The notes under the pieces: generated by a model | Told to the model about the DNA's origin: nothing | Seen by the model: the letters and a program-made list of their open reading frames with translations, nothing else | Database searches by the model: none | Shown here: piece after piece, positions 20,634 to 28,550 of the stretch | How the letters are laid out: the number at the start of each line of letters is the position of its first letter | Numbering within the stretch: the stretch's first letter is position 1 | Translations under genes and position numbers: made by a program | Source: an uncultured Ruminococcus sp. | Lineage (GTDB): Bacteria > Bacillota_A > Clostridia > Oscillospirales > Ruminococcaceae | Direction of reading: 5' to 3' | Assembly (NCBI GenBank): GCA_946629405.1 | Contig: CAMOXW010000107.1 | Span: 1-28,550, forward strand | Length of the DNA stretch: 28,550 nucleotides

Positions 20634-23309
20634 ATGAATTCACTGAAAAAGACCGCAGCCGGTCTTTTCGCTGTCTGCATCTGTGCGGCAGCTTTACCGC
20701 TTAATGTCTCAGACAGCACATCACCACTAACTGCCGGAGCTTCTGACGGCAGCATCACTGACAAATATGAATGGGGCACGCTCAGAATAGGCGGAGGCGG
20801 CTTCGTTTCGGGCATCGTTACCGGCAAGGACGTTATGTACGCGCGTACCGATGTCGGCGGAGCTTACCGCTACAACTACGATACAGAGAGCTGGGAGCAG
20901 CTTTTCGGGTTCCTCAATGAGGCTGACCGCGGACTGCTCAGCGTTGACGCTATGGCGATCGACCCAACGGATGACGATACCGTTTACTTCCTTTGCGGCT
21001 GCGCTTATTTCTCAGCCGAAAAGACAGTTATCTTCAAGACCACCGACGGCGGCAAGACCATGAAGGAGATCGACGTCACAAACCTTATCAAGGTAATGGG
21101 CAACGGTCACGGCCGTCAGTGCGGTGAGGCTATCGCAGTTGACCCCGACAACCCGAATGTCATCTATGCCGGCGGCGATGTTACCTCGGATGAAAATTCT
21201 GTATCAGCACTTATCAAGTCCACTGACGGCGGCGAGACATGGGAGCCTGTAAAAGGCTACGATGATCTCGGGCTCTTTGATTCGACTACCAAGTGGCCGA
21301 AATGGACAGAAAATATAGCCCGCTCCGTTACAGACGGCGAATACCAGACCCAGAACGGTGTCGCTGCAATTGCAGTAACAGGCGGAAAGGTCTACGTTGC
21401 GACCTCCAAGAACGGTACCGCGAATGTACACGTTGCAAGCACTAAGGACGACGAGTTCAGCGTGCTTTCAAAGGACCTGCCGACCAATTTCTTCCCGTCG
21501 CGTATAAACATCGACCCCAACGGAAATCTCCTTATCACATACATGGCAGGCTTCAACTTTGACGGCTCTAACGGCGGCGGATACCGCTACAACACCACTG
21601 ACGGAACTGTTACTGAGCTTTTCAGCGGTGCAGGTCTCGGCTCAATGTGGGCTGACCCGAAGAATCCCGATCATATCATAACAAGCACCTGCGGAAAGTT
21701 CGAGGATCAGGAGTGGCAGGAGGGGACCGATGAGCACGGCGCTACATGGGGCGACCAGTATTACCGCTCATTTGACGGCGGCAAGACATGGCAGAACTTC
21801 ACTCCAGGACATAAACTCGGCTGGGGACAGCCGCTCATCTCTGACTACCTGCAGGACGGCGGTTATGCCTGGATCAGGGACAAGGCTATCCACTGGTCAG
21901 GCACAGTCGTAACAGACCCGCACGTTCCCGACAGGATGTGGATAACCTCCGGAAACGGCGTATTCGTATGCACGAATGTCTGGAGCCAGGACACAGCTGA
22001 TATGGCTGACGCGAAGCTCCCGACCTATACCTTCCACCCGGACGGCATCGAGGAAGTTGTTTCCCTCGACTTCGTTTCGACCACAGACGGACTTGACCTC
22101 TCGGCTATCGGTGACTACGACGGCTTTGTCCACAATTCCGTTGACGAGATAGGTCTCCAGTATCAGCCTAACATGGGCTCGACCTCAGCGATCGCAGTAT
22201 GCCCGCAGAATACCGATGTATGGGCGAGAATTGCCGAGGGCGACAACGGCTCAGGCTACTATACCACCGACCGCGGCAAGACATGGAACGCATTCACTCC
22301 GGCTGTAAAGGGCGGAAAGCTCGCTATTGCACAGCTTGACAAGACAACCTACCGGGTATTCAACACCGGCAAGGAGGACGGCGGCGTTTCCTACTCTGAC
22401 GACTGGGGCAAGACATGGAACAAGTGCGACGGTATTCCTTCGCAGTACGGCTCAAAGCCCACCATGCTCCTTGTAGAGCCGGACGACCCGAACACAGTTT
22501 ATGCCTATGCTACTTATTATAACTCCTCATGGTTCTATTCCAAGACCGCACCTGACGCAACAGATGCACAGTACAAGCTCTGCGTAAGCACTGACGGAGG
22601 AAAGACATTCACCTCAACTGATATCTGTATGTACGACCAGTGCGACAGCGCGGGACGAATCGCATATCTTGAAAAGGGACACCTCATACTCGGCGGCGGC
22701 TGGTACGGTATGTACGACGTTACAGTTTCCGGCGGCAAGGCAACTGTCAAGAAGCTCGATAATGTAAGCTACTGCAAGACAGTCGGCTACGGTGCTCCTG
22801 AGAAATCCGGCGGAATAAACACTATTTATTTCTACGGCAAGCCCGATGAGAGCGACCCCGAAGGCATCTACCGCTCAACAGACGGCGGAAAAACATGGCT
22901 CTGCATCAATACCGACCATCTTTACGGCGGTACCGGCAACGGAAACTATATCGTCGGCGATATGGATGAATTCGGCAAGATCTATATGTCAACCGTCGGC
23001 TGCGGCATAGTATACGGTCAGCTCGGTGACGGAACGACCAAACCTCCCACGACGACCACCTCATCCTCATCCGATGATATCCTCTGGGGCGATGCAAACG
23101 GCGACGGTCAGGTCAACATGGCTGACGCGGTTCTGGTAATGCAGTCTGTCTCGAATCCCGATACCTATGGCATCGGCAAGGAAAAGGGCATCAAGCCTGA
23201 GAATGAGAAGAATGCTGACGTTGACGGCAAGGCAGGCATCACAAATAAGGATGCGCTTGCAATACAGAAGTTCAAGTTAGGACTTATTGACAAGCTTCCC
23301 ACCGCATAA
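20634..23309 (+). CDS. Secreted GH74 xyloglucanase with C-terminal dockerin
   Basis: The 891-residue product has a signal peptide (about 1-36, MNSLKKTAAGLFAVCICAAA), then a GH74 double beta-propeller (about 45-810). The GH74 opening RIGGGGFVSGIVTGKDVMYA then RTDVGGAYRYN carries one catalytic Asp (about residue 73), and LSAIGDYDGFVH carries the second (about 494). BNR/Asp-box repeats recur (STDGGETW, SFDGGKTW, TTDRGKTW, SDDWGKTW, STDGGKTF, STDGGKTW). A short Thr/Ser linker leads to a two-repeat dockerin: WGDANGDGQVNMADAVLVMQ ... NADVDGKAGITNKDALAIQK. It would hydrolyse xyloglucan backbone beta-1,4 bonds outside the cell, bound to a scaffoldin. The dockerin closely resembles that of the pectate lyase here, so both probably dock to the same cohesins. 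Confidence 0.93.
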   Translation: MNSLKKTAAGLFAVCICAAALPLNVSDSTSPLTAGASDGSITDKYEWGTLRIGGGGFVSGIVTGKDVMYARTDVGGAYRYNYDTESWEQLFGFLNEADRGLLSVDAMAIDPTDDDTVYFLCGCAYFSAEKTVIFKTTDGGKTMKEIDVTNLIKVMGNGHGRQCGEAIAVDPDNPNVIYAGGDVTSDENSVSALIKSTDGGETWEPVKGYDDLGLFDSTTKWPKWTENIARSVTDGEYQTQNGVAAIAVTGGKVYVATSKNGTANVHVASTKDDEFSVLSKDLPTNFFPSRINIDPNGNLLITYMAGFNFDGSNGGGYRYNTTDGTVTELFSGAGLGSMWADPKNPDHIITSTCGKFEDQEWQEGTDEHGATWGDQYYRSFDGGKTWQNFTPGHKLGWGQPLISDYLQDGGYAWIRDKAIHWSGTVVTDPHVPDRMWITSGNGVFVCTNVWSQDTADMADAKLPTYTFHPDGIEEVVSLDFVSTTDGLDLSAIGDYDGFVHNSVDEIGLQYQPNMGSTSAIAVCPQNTDVWARIAEGDNGSGYYTTDRGKTWNAFTPAVKGGKLAIAQLDKTTYRVFNTGKEDGGVSYSDDWGKTWNKCDGIPSQYGSKPTMLLVEPDDPNTVYAYATYYNSSWFYSKTAPDATDAQYKLCVSTDGGKTFTSTDICMYDQCDSAGRIAYLEKGHLILGGGWYGMYDVTVSGGKATVKKLDNVSYCKTVGYGAPEKSGGINTIYFYGKPDESDPEGIYRSTDGGKTWLCINTDHLYGGTGNGNYIVGDMDEFGKIYMSTVGCGIVYGQLGDGTTKPPTTTTSSSSDDILWGDANGDGQVNMADAVLVMQSVSNPDTYGIGKEKGIKPENEKNADVDGKAGITNKDALAIQKFKLGLIDKLPTA

Positions 23310-23313
23310 AACC

Positions 23314-23339
23314 AAAGCTCCCCGATCGGGGAGCTTTTT
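23314..23339 (+). terminator. Intrinsic terminator of the GH74 gene
   Basis: AAAGCTCCCC (23314-23323) and GGGGAGCTTT (23328-23337) form a perfect stem around GATC, followed by further T residues. It lies directly after the stop codon. Confidence 0.92.
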
Positions 23340-23354
23340 GTACGGCGGATATAA

Positions 23355-23379
23355 AAAGGACGGCATATAGCCGTCCTTT
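23355..23379 (-). terminator. Intrinsic terminator of the cellobiose phosphorylase gene
   Basis: AAAGGACGGC (23355-23364) and GCCGTCCTTT (23370-23379) pair perfectly around five bases. Read on the minus strand the stem ends in a T-run. It lies a few bases beyond the stop at 23384. Confidence 0.9.
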
Positions 23380-23383
23380 ATTA

Positions 23384-25798
23384 TTAGCCGAGAACTACCT
23401 TTATTTCGTTTACGTCAGCGAGCTTGTCAGCCGGAACATAATTGCCTTCGAGCTTTTCGCCGTTGAGAACGAGCTCTTTAACGCCGCTCTGGACGTGTGC
23501 AGAGTTGTCAACAGTAATATTGAGCTTCTTGCCGCGGAAGTTCTTCATGATAGTAAAGCCGTCCCATGAAGCCGGGATAGACGGAGAGATAGCCAGACCG
23601 TCAAGATCAGGTCTCATACCGCAGATACCCTCAACGCAGCCTACCATAACAGTCGAAGCCGTACCGGTGAGCCAGTGAACGTGTGAGCGTCCCTCATAGG
23701 GAGAAGCCTTCGACTCTGTGAACTGACCGTGAACGTAGGGCTCCATAACTCTTATCTCAGCCTTGTCGTTCATTGCAGCAGGCGAGCTTTCGAGGAAGTA
23801 TTCAAACGCGCGGTCACCGTGGCCGAGGAGAGCCTCCGCGAGTATCAGCCAGCCCTGAGACTGTGAGAAGATGCCGCCGTTCTCCTTTGTATCGAGGTTG
23901 AACACCTGCATGAGAGCGCCGCTGAAGTGGTGGTACTTGTAGGGTGGTTCGAGGAGCTTAGCACCGTAGGGAGTATTAAGGATGTTATGAACGCTTTCCA
24001 TAGCCTTTTCAGCCTGTTCGCCCGAAGCGAAGCGTGAAATAACAGACCAGCTCTGTGGGTTGAGCCACATATTAGCCTCAGGGTCCTTCTTAGCGCCGAC
24101 GATGATGCCGTTGTCGCGGATGCCGCGGATGAATCTATCCTCATCCCAGCACTTGTCGAGTGCAGCAGCGAGCTTAGACTTAGCCTCTCCGATGAATGTG
24201 AGGTAATCGTTATCGCCGCGGAGCTTTGCGAAGTCCTCCATAACGTTCATAGCATAGTAGAGCTGGAATGCCACGAATGTAGATTCGCCCTGCTTTCCGA
24301 GGCGGAGGCAGTCGTTCCAGTCAGCGTGAAGACCGGCAGGCATATTGTGACTGCCGAGACGCTCCAGTGAGAAGCGGACAGCATTCTTGAGGTGGTCGTA
24401 AACGGTAGCCTCACCGCCGCCTTCCTCAGCGTAGGTGATAACCTCATCGAGGAAGCCCTTGTTGCCGCTCTCGCCGAGGTACTTTACGATAGTCGGGAAC
24501 AGCCATAGAGCATCATCTGCGCGGTATGAGGGATGACCAGTCTCCTTAGCGTAAACGCTGTGCTCGTCATTCTCGTCAGGGCAGGTCTCATGACCGGCAT
24601 TGTGGTCAAACTTAACGAGTGGCAGACCGCCGCCGTTGCTTACCTGAGCGGAGAGCATGAACCTGATCTTGTCAGCAGCCATTTCAGGGTCAAGGTGGAT
24701 GATACCCTGGATATCCTGAACGGTATCGCGGTAGCCGTAGCCGTTTCTCAGGCCGCAGTAAACGAAGGAAGCAGCTCTTGACCAGATAAAGGTGATGAAG
24801 CACTGATAAGCGTTCCATACGTTTATCATATTATTGAATTCAGGTGAAGGAGTTTCAACCTTGAAGTTTGAGAGCTGACCGTGCCAGTAGTCCTTGAGCT
24901 GCTTTACCTCAGCATCGACCTTTCCGGCAGCCTTGTACTCGTCAAGGATAACGGCAGCCTCAGCGCTGTTTCTCTGACCCATGATGAAGATGAATTCCTT
25001 TGTCTCGCCGGGAGCAAGGGTGATATCGCTCTGGAGGGCGCCGCAGGAATTTGAGTTGAAGTTCATAACGCCGTCGCACTTTCCGGACTCGACAGCGATA
25101 GGATTTGAGAAAGTCCTGTAGGGGCCGATGAAGTTGCTGAGCGAGCCGTTATAGGCGGTAACGGGCTGTCCGACCATACCGAAGAAGCGTTCCTTGTGAT
25201 TTGAGCCGGTCTCATCGAAGCCGGTATTCTCGTTCATGTGCTGGATGATACGGTTCTCCTCAAAGGAAGTACGGGTGATGAAAAGAGTATACTGGAGGTT
25301 CACCTGATCCTGCTCGTAGTTAGGCTCATTAGTGAACTCGACGAAGCCGTAAACGGAAAGTTTTCTCTCTTTTGCGGAATTATTTGTCACCTTTGCGCGC
25401 CATACCTCATAGGTCTTGCCGTAGGGAACATAGTAGGTAGTTTCGGACTTTATGTCAGCGTATTCAGCGGAGATAACGGTATAAGCGGTACCGTGGCGGC
25501 ACTCGGACTTGTACTTGTCGAGGGGCTTGCCGACGGGCTGCCATGAAGCGGACCAGTAGTCGCCGTCCTCGTTATCGCGGATATAGATATATCTTCCGGG
25601 CAGAGCCATATCGGAATTGAAGCGGAAGCGCGATATTCTGCCGTTTGCGCCGGACTTAACGAAGCTGTAGCCAGCGGCGTTGTTGGAGATCATAGCGCCG
25701 TATTCGGGATCGCCTAAGTAGTTTGCCCACGGGGCGGGAGTTGCCGGATTAGTGATAACGTATTCCTTGTTTTCAAGGTCAAAATGTCCGTACTGCAT
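23384..25798 (-). CDS. Cellobiose phosphorylase (GH94)
   Basis: The 804-residue cytoplasmic enzyme has no signal peptide. It begins MQYGHFDLENKEYVITNPAT and PAPWANYLGDPEYGAMISNN, the usual opening of cellobiose phosphorylases, with an N-terminal beta-sandwich domain (to about 280) and an (alpha/alpha)6 barrel carrying RNGYGYRDTVQDIQGIIHLD, ETGHPSYRADDALWLFPTIV, and the catalytic-Asp motif GLHADWNDCLRLG (about 489-501). The phosphate-side motif SQGWLILAEALLGHGDRAFE and the C-terminal HVHWLTGTASTVMVGCVEGI are also present. It converts cellobiose plus phosphate into glucose-1-phosphate and glucose. AAGGAG precedes the ATG. It is monocistronic between its own promoter and terminator. Whether longer cellodextrins are used cannot be told. 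Confidence 0.96.
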   Translation of the reverse strand: MQYGHFDLENKEYVITNPATPAPWANYLGDPEYGAMISNNAAGYSFVKSGANGRISRFRFNSDMALPGRYIYIRDNEDGDYWSASWQPVGKPLDKYKSECRHGTAYTVISAEYADIKSETTYYVPYGKTYEVWRAKVTNNSAKERKLSVYGFVEFTNEPNYEQDQVNLQYTLFITRTSFEENRIIQHMNENTGFDETGSNHKERFFGMVGQPVTAYNGSLSNFIGPYRTFSNPIAVESGKCDGVMNFNSNSCGALQSDITLAPGETKEFIFIMGQRNSAEAAVILDEYKAAGKVDAEVKQLKDYWHGQLSNFKVETPSPEFNNMINVWNAYQCFITFIWSRAASFVYCGLRNGYGYRDTVQDIQGIIHLDPEMAADKIRFMLSAQVSNGGGLPLVKFDHNAGHETCPDENDEHSVYAKETGHPSYRADDALWLFPTIVKYLGESGNKGFLDEVITYAEEGGGEATVYDHLKNAVRFSLERLGSHNMPAGLHADWNDCLRLGKQGESTFVAFQLYYAMNVMEDFAKLRGDNDYLTFIGEAKSKLAAALDKCWDEDRFIRGIRDNGIIVGAKKDPEANMWLNPQSWSVISRFASGEQAEKAMESVHNILNTPYGAKLLEPPYKYHHFSGALMQVFNLDTKENGGIFSQSQGWLILAEALLGHGDRAFEYFLESSPAAMNDKAEIRVMEPYVHGQFTESKASPYEGRSHVHWLTGTASTVMVGCVEGICGMRPDLDGLAISPSIPASWDGFTIMKNFRGKKLNITVDNSAHVQSGVKELVLNGEKLEGNYVPADKLADVNEIKVVLG

Positions 25799-25852
25799 AA
25801 TTTCATTCTCCTTTTGTACCGGGAACGCACCTTCCCAGTATGATACTATTTT

Positions 25853-25881
25853 ATTATAACATATTTCCCCCTTGTTTTCAA
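25853..25881 (-). promoter_or_regulatory. Sigma-A promoter of the cellobiose phosphorylase gene
   Basis: On the minus strand, TTGAAA (25881-25876) and TATAAT (25858-25853) are 17 bp apart. The start would lie near 25846, about 48 bases before the ATG. A small GGGAA/TTCCC hairpin lies in the leader. Confidence 0.8.
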
Positions 25882-26007
25882 GTAGTTTAAGGCAATTTTT
25901 CAGGTTAGAGGCACATTATTCCGATCATCAGGGATCCAGAAGGCGGACGAAGTCAACTTGCACAAATAAGCGTGGGTGACATCAAGCATCTTCGTATAGT
26001 GTAACAC

Positions 26008-26036
26008 TTGCAAAAGCGGCGGCCTGGTGGTATAAT
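26008..26036 (+). promoter_or_regulatory. Sigma-A promoter of the ECF-type S-component gene
   Basis: TTGCAA (26008-26013) and TATAAT (26031-26036) are 17 bp apart. A hairpin AAAACCG/CGGTTTT (26041-26064, ten-base loop) would stand at the very 5' end of the mRNA. The promoter region excludes a TTG start at 26008. Confidence 0.78.
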
Positions 26037-26088
26037 AAGCAAAACCGATAAAGCATACGGTTTTAGTATACTTATAGGAGATGATCTT

Positions 26089-26628
26089 ATGTCAAGAACA
26101 ACTTCCACTGCAAAACGTCAGGAAAAAGTACGCCTGCTCACGCTCACCGGTCTGTTCTCCGCACTTGTCTACGTTTTCACAGCATATCTGCACGTTCCCA
26201 CCGGCGCAGGCTATACTCACGCAGGCGACGGACTGATATACCTCGCTGCAAGCATCCTTCCGCCGCAGTATGCCGCTGCTGCCGGAGCGATAGGAGCAGG
26301 TCTTGCCGACGGACTGTCCGGATTTGCGGTCTGGATACCCGCTACAATAGTGATAAAGGCTCTTACGGCGCTGTTTTTCAGCAATAAAGGCAGCAAGATC
26401 ATCACCCTTCGGAATATCCTTGCGATAATCCCCTCCCTCATTCTATGCGTGGTCGGCTACAGCATCTACGAGAGCATGGTCATTGCCCACGGATTTTCAA
26501 CTGCCGCAGTAATAGCAGCCTTCACCCAGACTCCTGCATATTTCGTGCAGGTCGGAGCAAGCTCCGTACTCTACATTGCCGCCGGCAAAGCTCTCGACAA
26601 AGCCGGATTCAAATCAAGGTTCGCATGA
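26089..26628 (+). CDS. ECF-transporter S-component-like membrane protein (TIGR04002-like)
   Basis: The ATG at 26089 follows AGGAG by eight bases and gives 179 residues starting MSRTTSTAKRQEKVRLLTLT. About six hydrophobic helices follow. The segment YLHVPTGAGYTHAGDGLIYL, AASILPPQYAAAAGAIGAGL and ADGLSGFAVWIPATIVIKAL matches the S components of energy-coupling-factor transporters (a substrate pocket loop GxxHxGD, then GAxxGxGLADxxxG, then IKxLxA). It should bind a vitamin-like solute and pair with a shared EcfAAT module encoded elsewhere. The substrate is not known. The gene is divergent from cellobiose phosphorylase and shares the gap 25799-26088, where I see only promoters and a weak stem (25947-25995). 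Confidence 0.82.
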   Translation: MSRTTSTAKRQEKVRLLTLTGLFSALVYVFTAYLHVPTGAGYTHAGDGLIYLAASILPPQYAAAAGAIGAGLADGLSGFAVWIPATIVIKALTALFFSNKGSKIITLRNILAIIPSLILCVVGYSIYESMVIAHGFSTAAVIAAFTQTPAYFVQVGASSVLYIAAGKALDKAGFKSRFA

Positions 26629-26639
26629 GCATTTGCCTC

Positions 26640-26800
26640 TTTGCGGTTTGTTGGCTATGGGGCAGTTCGTGTTTATTTTCTGGGGGAAACCTTTCTGAAG
26701 AAAGGTCCCGCCTAACGGGGGCCCGTCCCCTCTGTCCCTTCGGGCCAGCTCCCGCCCCTGCGGGGAGTCACCCCAGCCCCCTTTCCAAAGACTTTTAGCT
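26640..26800. repeat. Mosaic of short palindromes after the S-component gene
   Basis: The first part of the gene-free stretch 26629-26995 holds ACCTTTC/GAAAGGT (around 26689-26706), ACGGGGGCCCGT, CCCTTCGGG and CCCCTGCGGGG. I see no gene. Such GC-rich compound hairpins look like an intergenic repeat family. Confidence 0.6.
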
Positions 26801-26810
26801 TTGGTTTTTT
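26785..26810 (+). terminator. Terminator-like hairpin
   Basis: CCAAAG (26785-26790) pairs with CTTTGG (26799-26804) and is followed by TTTTTT. It could end the S-component transcript. Confidence 0.6.
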
Positions 26811-26893
26811 CCGCAATGGTATTAAATTTGCCGCTGTAATTACAGCGGCAGTTTTTGTTTATTCAGGATAGTACAATACCATTGCGAAAAAAA
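26805..26893. repeat. Inverted-repeat unit around a perfect 20-bp palindrome
   Basis: CGCAATGGTATT (26812-26823) pairs with AATACCATTGCG (26875-26886), extended outward by T/A runs with one bulge. In the middle GCCGCTGTAATTACAGCGGC (26830-26849) is a perfect palindrome followed by GTTTTTGTTT. The centre can act as a terminator; the whole resembles a tiny inverted-repeat element. Confidence 0.65.
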
Positions 26894-26904
26894 CAAGACA
26901 AAAG

Positions 26905-26947
26905 TTTTTGAGGGGGAACTTTTTTCAAAAAGTTCAGCCCTCAAAAA
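26905..26947 (-). terminator. Long AT-rich hairpin, probable terminator of the leftward lipoprotein gene
   Basis: TTTTTGAGGG (26905-26914) pairs with CCCTCAAAAA (26938-26947), and GAACTTTT (26916-26923) with AAAAGTTC (26928-26935), with a small internal loop. On the minus strand it is followed by CTTTTGTC and a T-run. Confidence 0.65.
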
Positions 26948-26995
26948 TTATACACGAACCGCCCCGCAGTCAACAAACCGCGAGACGTCAAAAAC

Positions 26996-27826
26996 TTATT
27001 CAGACTTGGAGACAAGCGGGATCGAGGCGCCGGATTCATCGTAGAATACGATGTTATCGACGTAGAAGTTGGAGTCGTTCTCAATCCCCCAGCGCATGAT
27101 GAGGAAATTGGCGTCCTCCATAGTTTCGTCCCAGCACTGACCGCTTGCGGCGAGGAGAAATTTGAACTCGCCGTGGACGGCGCCGGAGAAGTCAAAGTTA
27201 TACTCTCCGCCTTCAAATCCGGCAAAATCGACCCATTTGCCGTTGCCCTCGCTGTCCTTTGCAGCGGTGACTGTACCGCCTCCGCAGCTTATAGTACCGG
27301 GGACCTGGACCAGCTCGCCGTCCTCATTGGTATAATTAGCGGCAACCGCATCGGCATAGACGTCGAATTCAATTTTTCTGACCTTTCCAAGATTTTCCTG
27401 ACCTATGAGCAGAGCTGGATGTATCTCGATCTTCTGGACTTTTCCGTCGAGCGGAACGGTAAGATCATCGGTGAATTTGAGCATTTTATTTCCCTGCACC
27501 TCGACCACAGATACCTCACCCTGAGCGCAGTCAGGGTCAGATAATTTTGCGGCAGCGAAAGAGAAGTCGCCGTTGTCGAAGGTCACGGTGTTTGGGTCGG
27601 AAGCCTCCGCAGGTGTAGGAGGGATGAGTTCCTCGGTGGTAGCCTCAACAGTTGCAGGCGCAGCCGAAGTAGTATCAGCCTGTGCTTCGGTAGTATCATC
27701 GGCTGATGCCGAAGCAGGAGCCGGCTCGGATTTGGATTCTGAGCTGCTGTCGGAGCTTCCGCAGCTTGCTGTACAGGCTGCGAGCGAAAACGCGAGTGCT
27801 CCGGCAATAAGATGTTTATAGTCCAC
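26996..27826 (-). CDS. Lipoprotein with a possible carbohydrate-binding-like beta domain
   Basis: The start is a GTG at 27826 with AAGGAG six bases upstream. The 276-residue product has a lipoprotein signal MDYKHLIAGALAFSLAACTA then SCGSSD (candidate lipid-bearing Cys near residue 18 or 22). A linker of Ser, Glu, Ala and Thr (to about residue 75) precedes a beta-rich domain: NTVTFDNGDFSFAAAKLSDP, VRKIEFDVYADAVAANY, WVDFAGFEGGEYNFDF, and NDSNFYVDNIVFYDESGA. The 'FDVYAD ... FYVDNIVFYD' pattern is that of jelly-roll, carbohydrate-binding-type modules, so glycan binding is plausible but unproven. It follows a surface-protein gene with a similar domain on the same strand. Confidence 0.75.
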   Translation of the reverse strand: MDYKHLIAGALAFSLAACTASCGSSDSSSESKSEPAPASASADDTTEAQADTTSAAPATVEATTEELIPPTPAEASDPNTVTFDNGDFSFAAAKLSDPDCAQGEVSVVEVQGNKMLKFTDDLTVPLDGKVQKIEIHPALLIGQENLGKVRKIEFDVYADAVAANYTNEDGELVQVPGTISCGGGTVTAAKDSEGNGKWVDFAGFEGGEYNFDFSGAVHGEFKFLLAASGQCWDETMEDANFLIMRWGIENDSNFYVDNIVFYDESGASIPLVSKSE

Positions 27827-27852
27827 GGTATTCTCCTTTCTTTGTACAGAAA

Positions 27853-27876
27853 ATGCCCCCTGAGATCAGAGGGCAT
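27853..27876 (-). terminator. Hairpin between the surface-protein and lipoprotein genes
   Basis: ATGCCC and GGGCAT end a stem of about nine pairs with one mismatch; on the minus strand it is followed by TTTTCTGT. With only 71 bases between the genes and no promoter seen after it, it may attenuate rather than stop transcription. Confidence 0.65.
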
Positions 27877-27897
27877 GAAATCTGTTAGAGTCTCAGC

Positions 27898-28550
27898 TTA
27901 GTTCCTTTTTCTAAGAGCGAATGCTGCGCCTGCTGCGACTGCGAGAGCGCCTACAGCAATGCCAACACCAGCGTCACCGGTAGGAGCGGGAGCCTGAGTT
28001 GTGGTATTTCCGCCTGCTGTGCCGGTTGTAGTGGTAGTAGTTGTTGTTGCATCAGTGGAAGTTGTTGTAGAGGATGTATCGGTACCTGTCTGAGCGCCAA
28101 ATTTAAGTCCGGAAACTGTGAAGGTAACCTCAACATCGCCGTCAAAGAGCTGAACAGCGTCAACGATAGCATAATCGTTGCCCCACTTATTATAGATATT
28201 TGCACGCATATTTGAGCCGTCGTCATCAGCAACGACCTCGGATTTGCCTGTGAGCTTCTCCTGACCGCTGATCTTTACGGAATCAACAGTGAATGTGATA
28301 CCGCCTTTTTCGATACAAGTAGCGAAATCGTCACCCTCATCGCCGTAATCGAAAGCAGAGAAACCAACAGTTCTGAGAGCCATAGCCCATGTAGCATTGC
28401 CTGTTTCGCCGCCCTGTGAGCTGTCAACAGTGATGGTATATGTACCGTTCTTATCAACAACTACAGAGTTTTCGTCCTTAGCGTCTGCATCGCTCCAGCC
28501 GAGGTTAACGCCGCCCCATGTACCGGCAAGCATAACCTTGAAATTCTCGG
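27898..28550 (-). CDS. Surface protein with Thr linker and C-terminal membrane anchor (N-terminus outside window)
   Basis: The frame is open at the right edge (ENFK before the internal Met at 28533), so the true start lies outside. The visible ~216 residues hold a beta-rich domain with SVVVDKNGTYTITVDSSQGG, MALRTVGFSAFDYGDEGDDF and GITFTVDSVKISGQEK, then YAIVDAVQLFDGDVEVTFTV. A linker of mainly Thr (about 40 residues) leads to PAPTGDAGVGIAVGALAVAA and GAAFALRKRN: a TGD motif, one membrane helix and a basic tail. That is the layout of a sortase-type sorting signal, although no proper LPxTG is present. The protein is probably cell-surface anchored; the ligand is unknown. A related beta domain is in the next lipoprotein. 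Confidence 0.75.
   Translation of the reverse strand, partial: ENFKVMLAGTWGGVNLGWSDADAKDENSVVVDKNGTYTITVDSSQGGETGNATWAMALRTVGFSAFDYGDEGDDFATCIEKGGITFTVDSVKISGQEKLTGKSEVVADDDGSNMRANIYNKWGNDYAIVDAVQLFDGDVEVTFTVSGLKFGAQTGTDTSSTTTSTDATTTTTTTTGTAGGNTTTQAPAPTGDAGVGIAVGALAVAAGAAFALRKRN

Noticed and set aside
26008..26088. TTG start for the S-component gene
   Set aside because: The codon is the promoter's -35 box and the -10 box lies within the extension, so translation must start downstream.
26445..26798. Basic plus-strand frame across the end of the S-component gene
   Set aside because: It runs through a real gene in another frame and then through hairpin repeats; no ribosome site or recognisable domain.

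Overview
The window looks like the chromosome of a plant-fibre-degrading member of the Firmicutes, most likely a Ruminococcus (R. flavefaciens/R. albus group; species not resolved). The reasons are two secreted glycan-degrading enzymes ending in two-repeat dockerins behind Thr-rich linkers, a GH94 cellobiose phosphorylase, a yabP-yabQ-divIC-yabR gene order, and strong AAGGAG ribosome sites with 17-bp-spaced sigma-A promoters. GC content is moderate and looks similar throughout, including in the phage-derived block.

Layout. (1) 1-2787, minus strand: housekeeping genes cysS, a WalJ/YycJ-type metallo-hydrolase, rlmH and the start of a TSCPD-domain gene. (2) 2808-3258: a roughly 450-bp unit in which a four-helix-bundle (S23/IVS-type) gene sits exactly between two inverted arrays of degenerate 7-mers. 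(3) 3258-3832: a hypothetical gene and a doubtful small CxxC ORF. (4) 3872-6844, minus: a secreted, multi-modular PL1 pectate lyase with three ricin-type lectin modules and a dockerin, driven by a consensus promoter with an operator-like palindrome just downstream. (5) 7094-11064, plus: a tight six-gene run (zinc-ribbon protein, TPM-domain protein, two lipoproteins, AzlC, AzlD) with a long hairpin at the predicted 5' end of the mRNA. (6) 11310-12893, minus: yabP, yabQ, divIC and a yabR-like S1 gene. (7) 12894-13446: a gene-free stretch full of hairpins and 7-mer repeats. (8) 13.5-20.4 kb, plus: nine phage morphogenesis genes (small and large terminase, portal, capsid, protease, two connectors, tail protein, hub) closed by a terminator. 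I find no integrase, repressor, tape measure or lysis gene. (9) 20634-23309, plus: a dockerin-bearing GH74 xyloglucanase with a perfect promoter and a pseudoknot-capable leader. (10) 23384-25798, minus: cellobiose phosphorylase, divergent from an ECF-type S-component gene (26089-26628). (11) 26640-26950: a mosaic of palindromes. (12) 26996-28550, minus: a lipoprotein and the C-terminal part of a surface protein.

How it fits together: the PL1 and GH74 enzymes would be displayed on a cellulosome-like complex and attack pectin and xyloglucan, while the cytoplasmic cellobiose phosphorylase would recover imported cellobiose as glucose and glucose-1-phosphate. The most intriguing parts are the compact phage-head/tail cassette with its odd start codons and RNA switches, the heptamer-flanked S23-type unit, and the structured GH74 leader.
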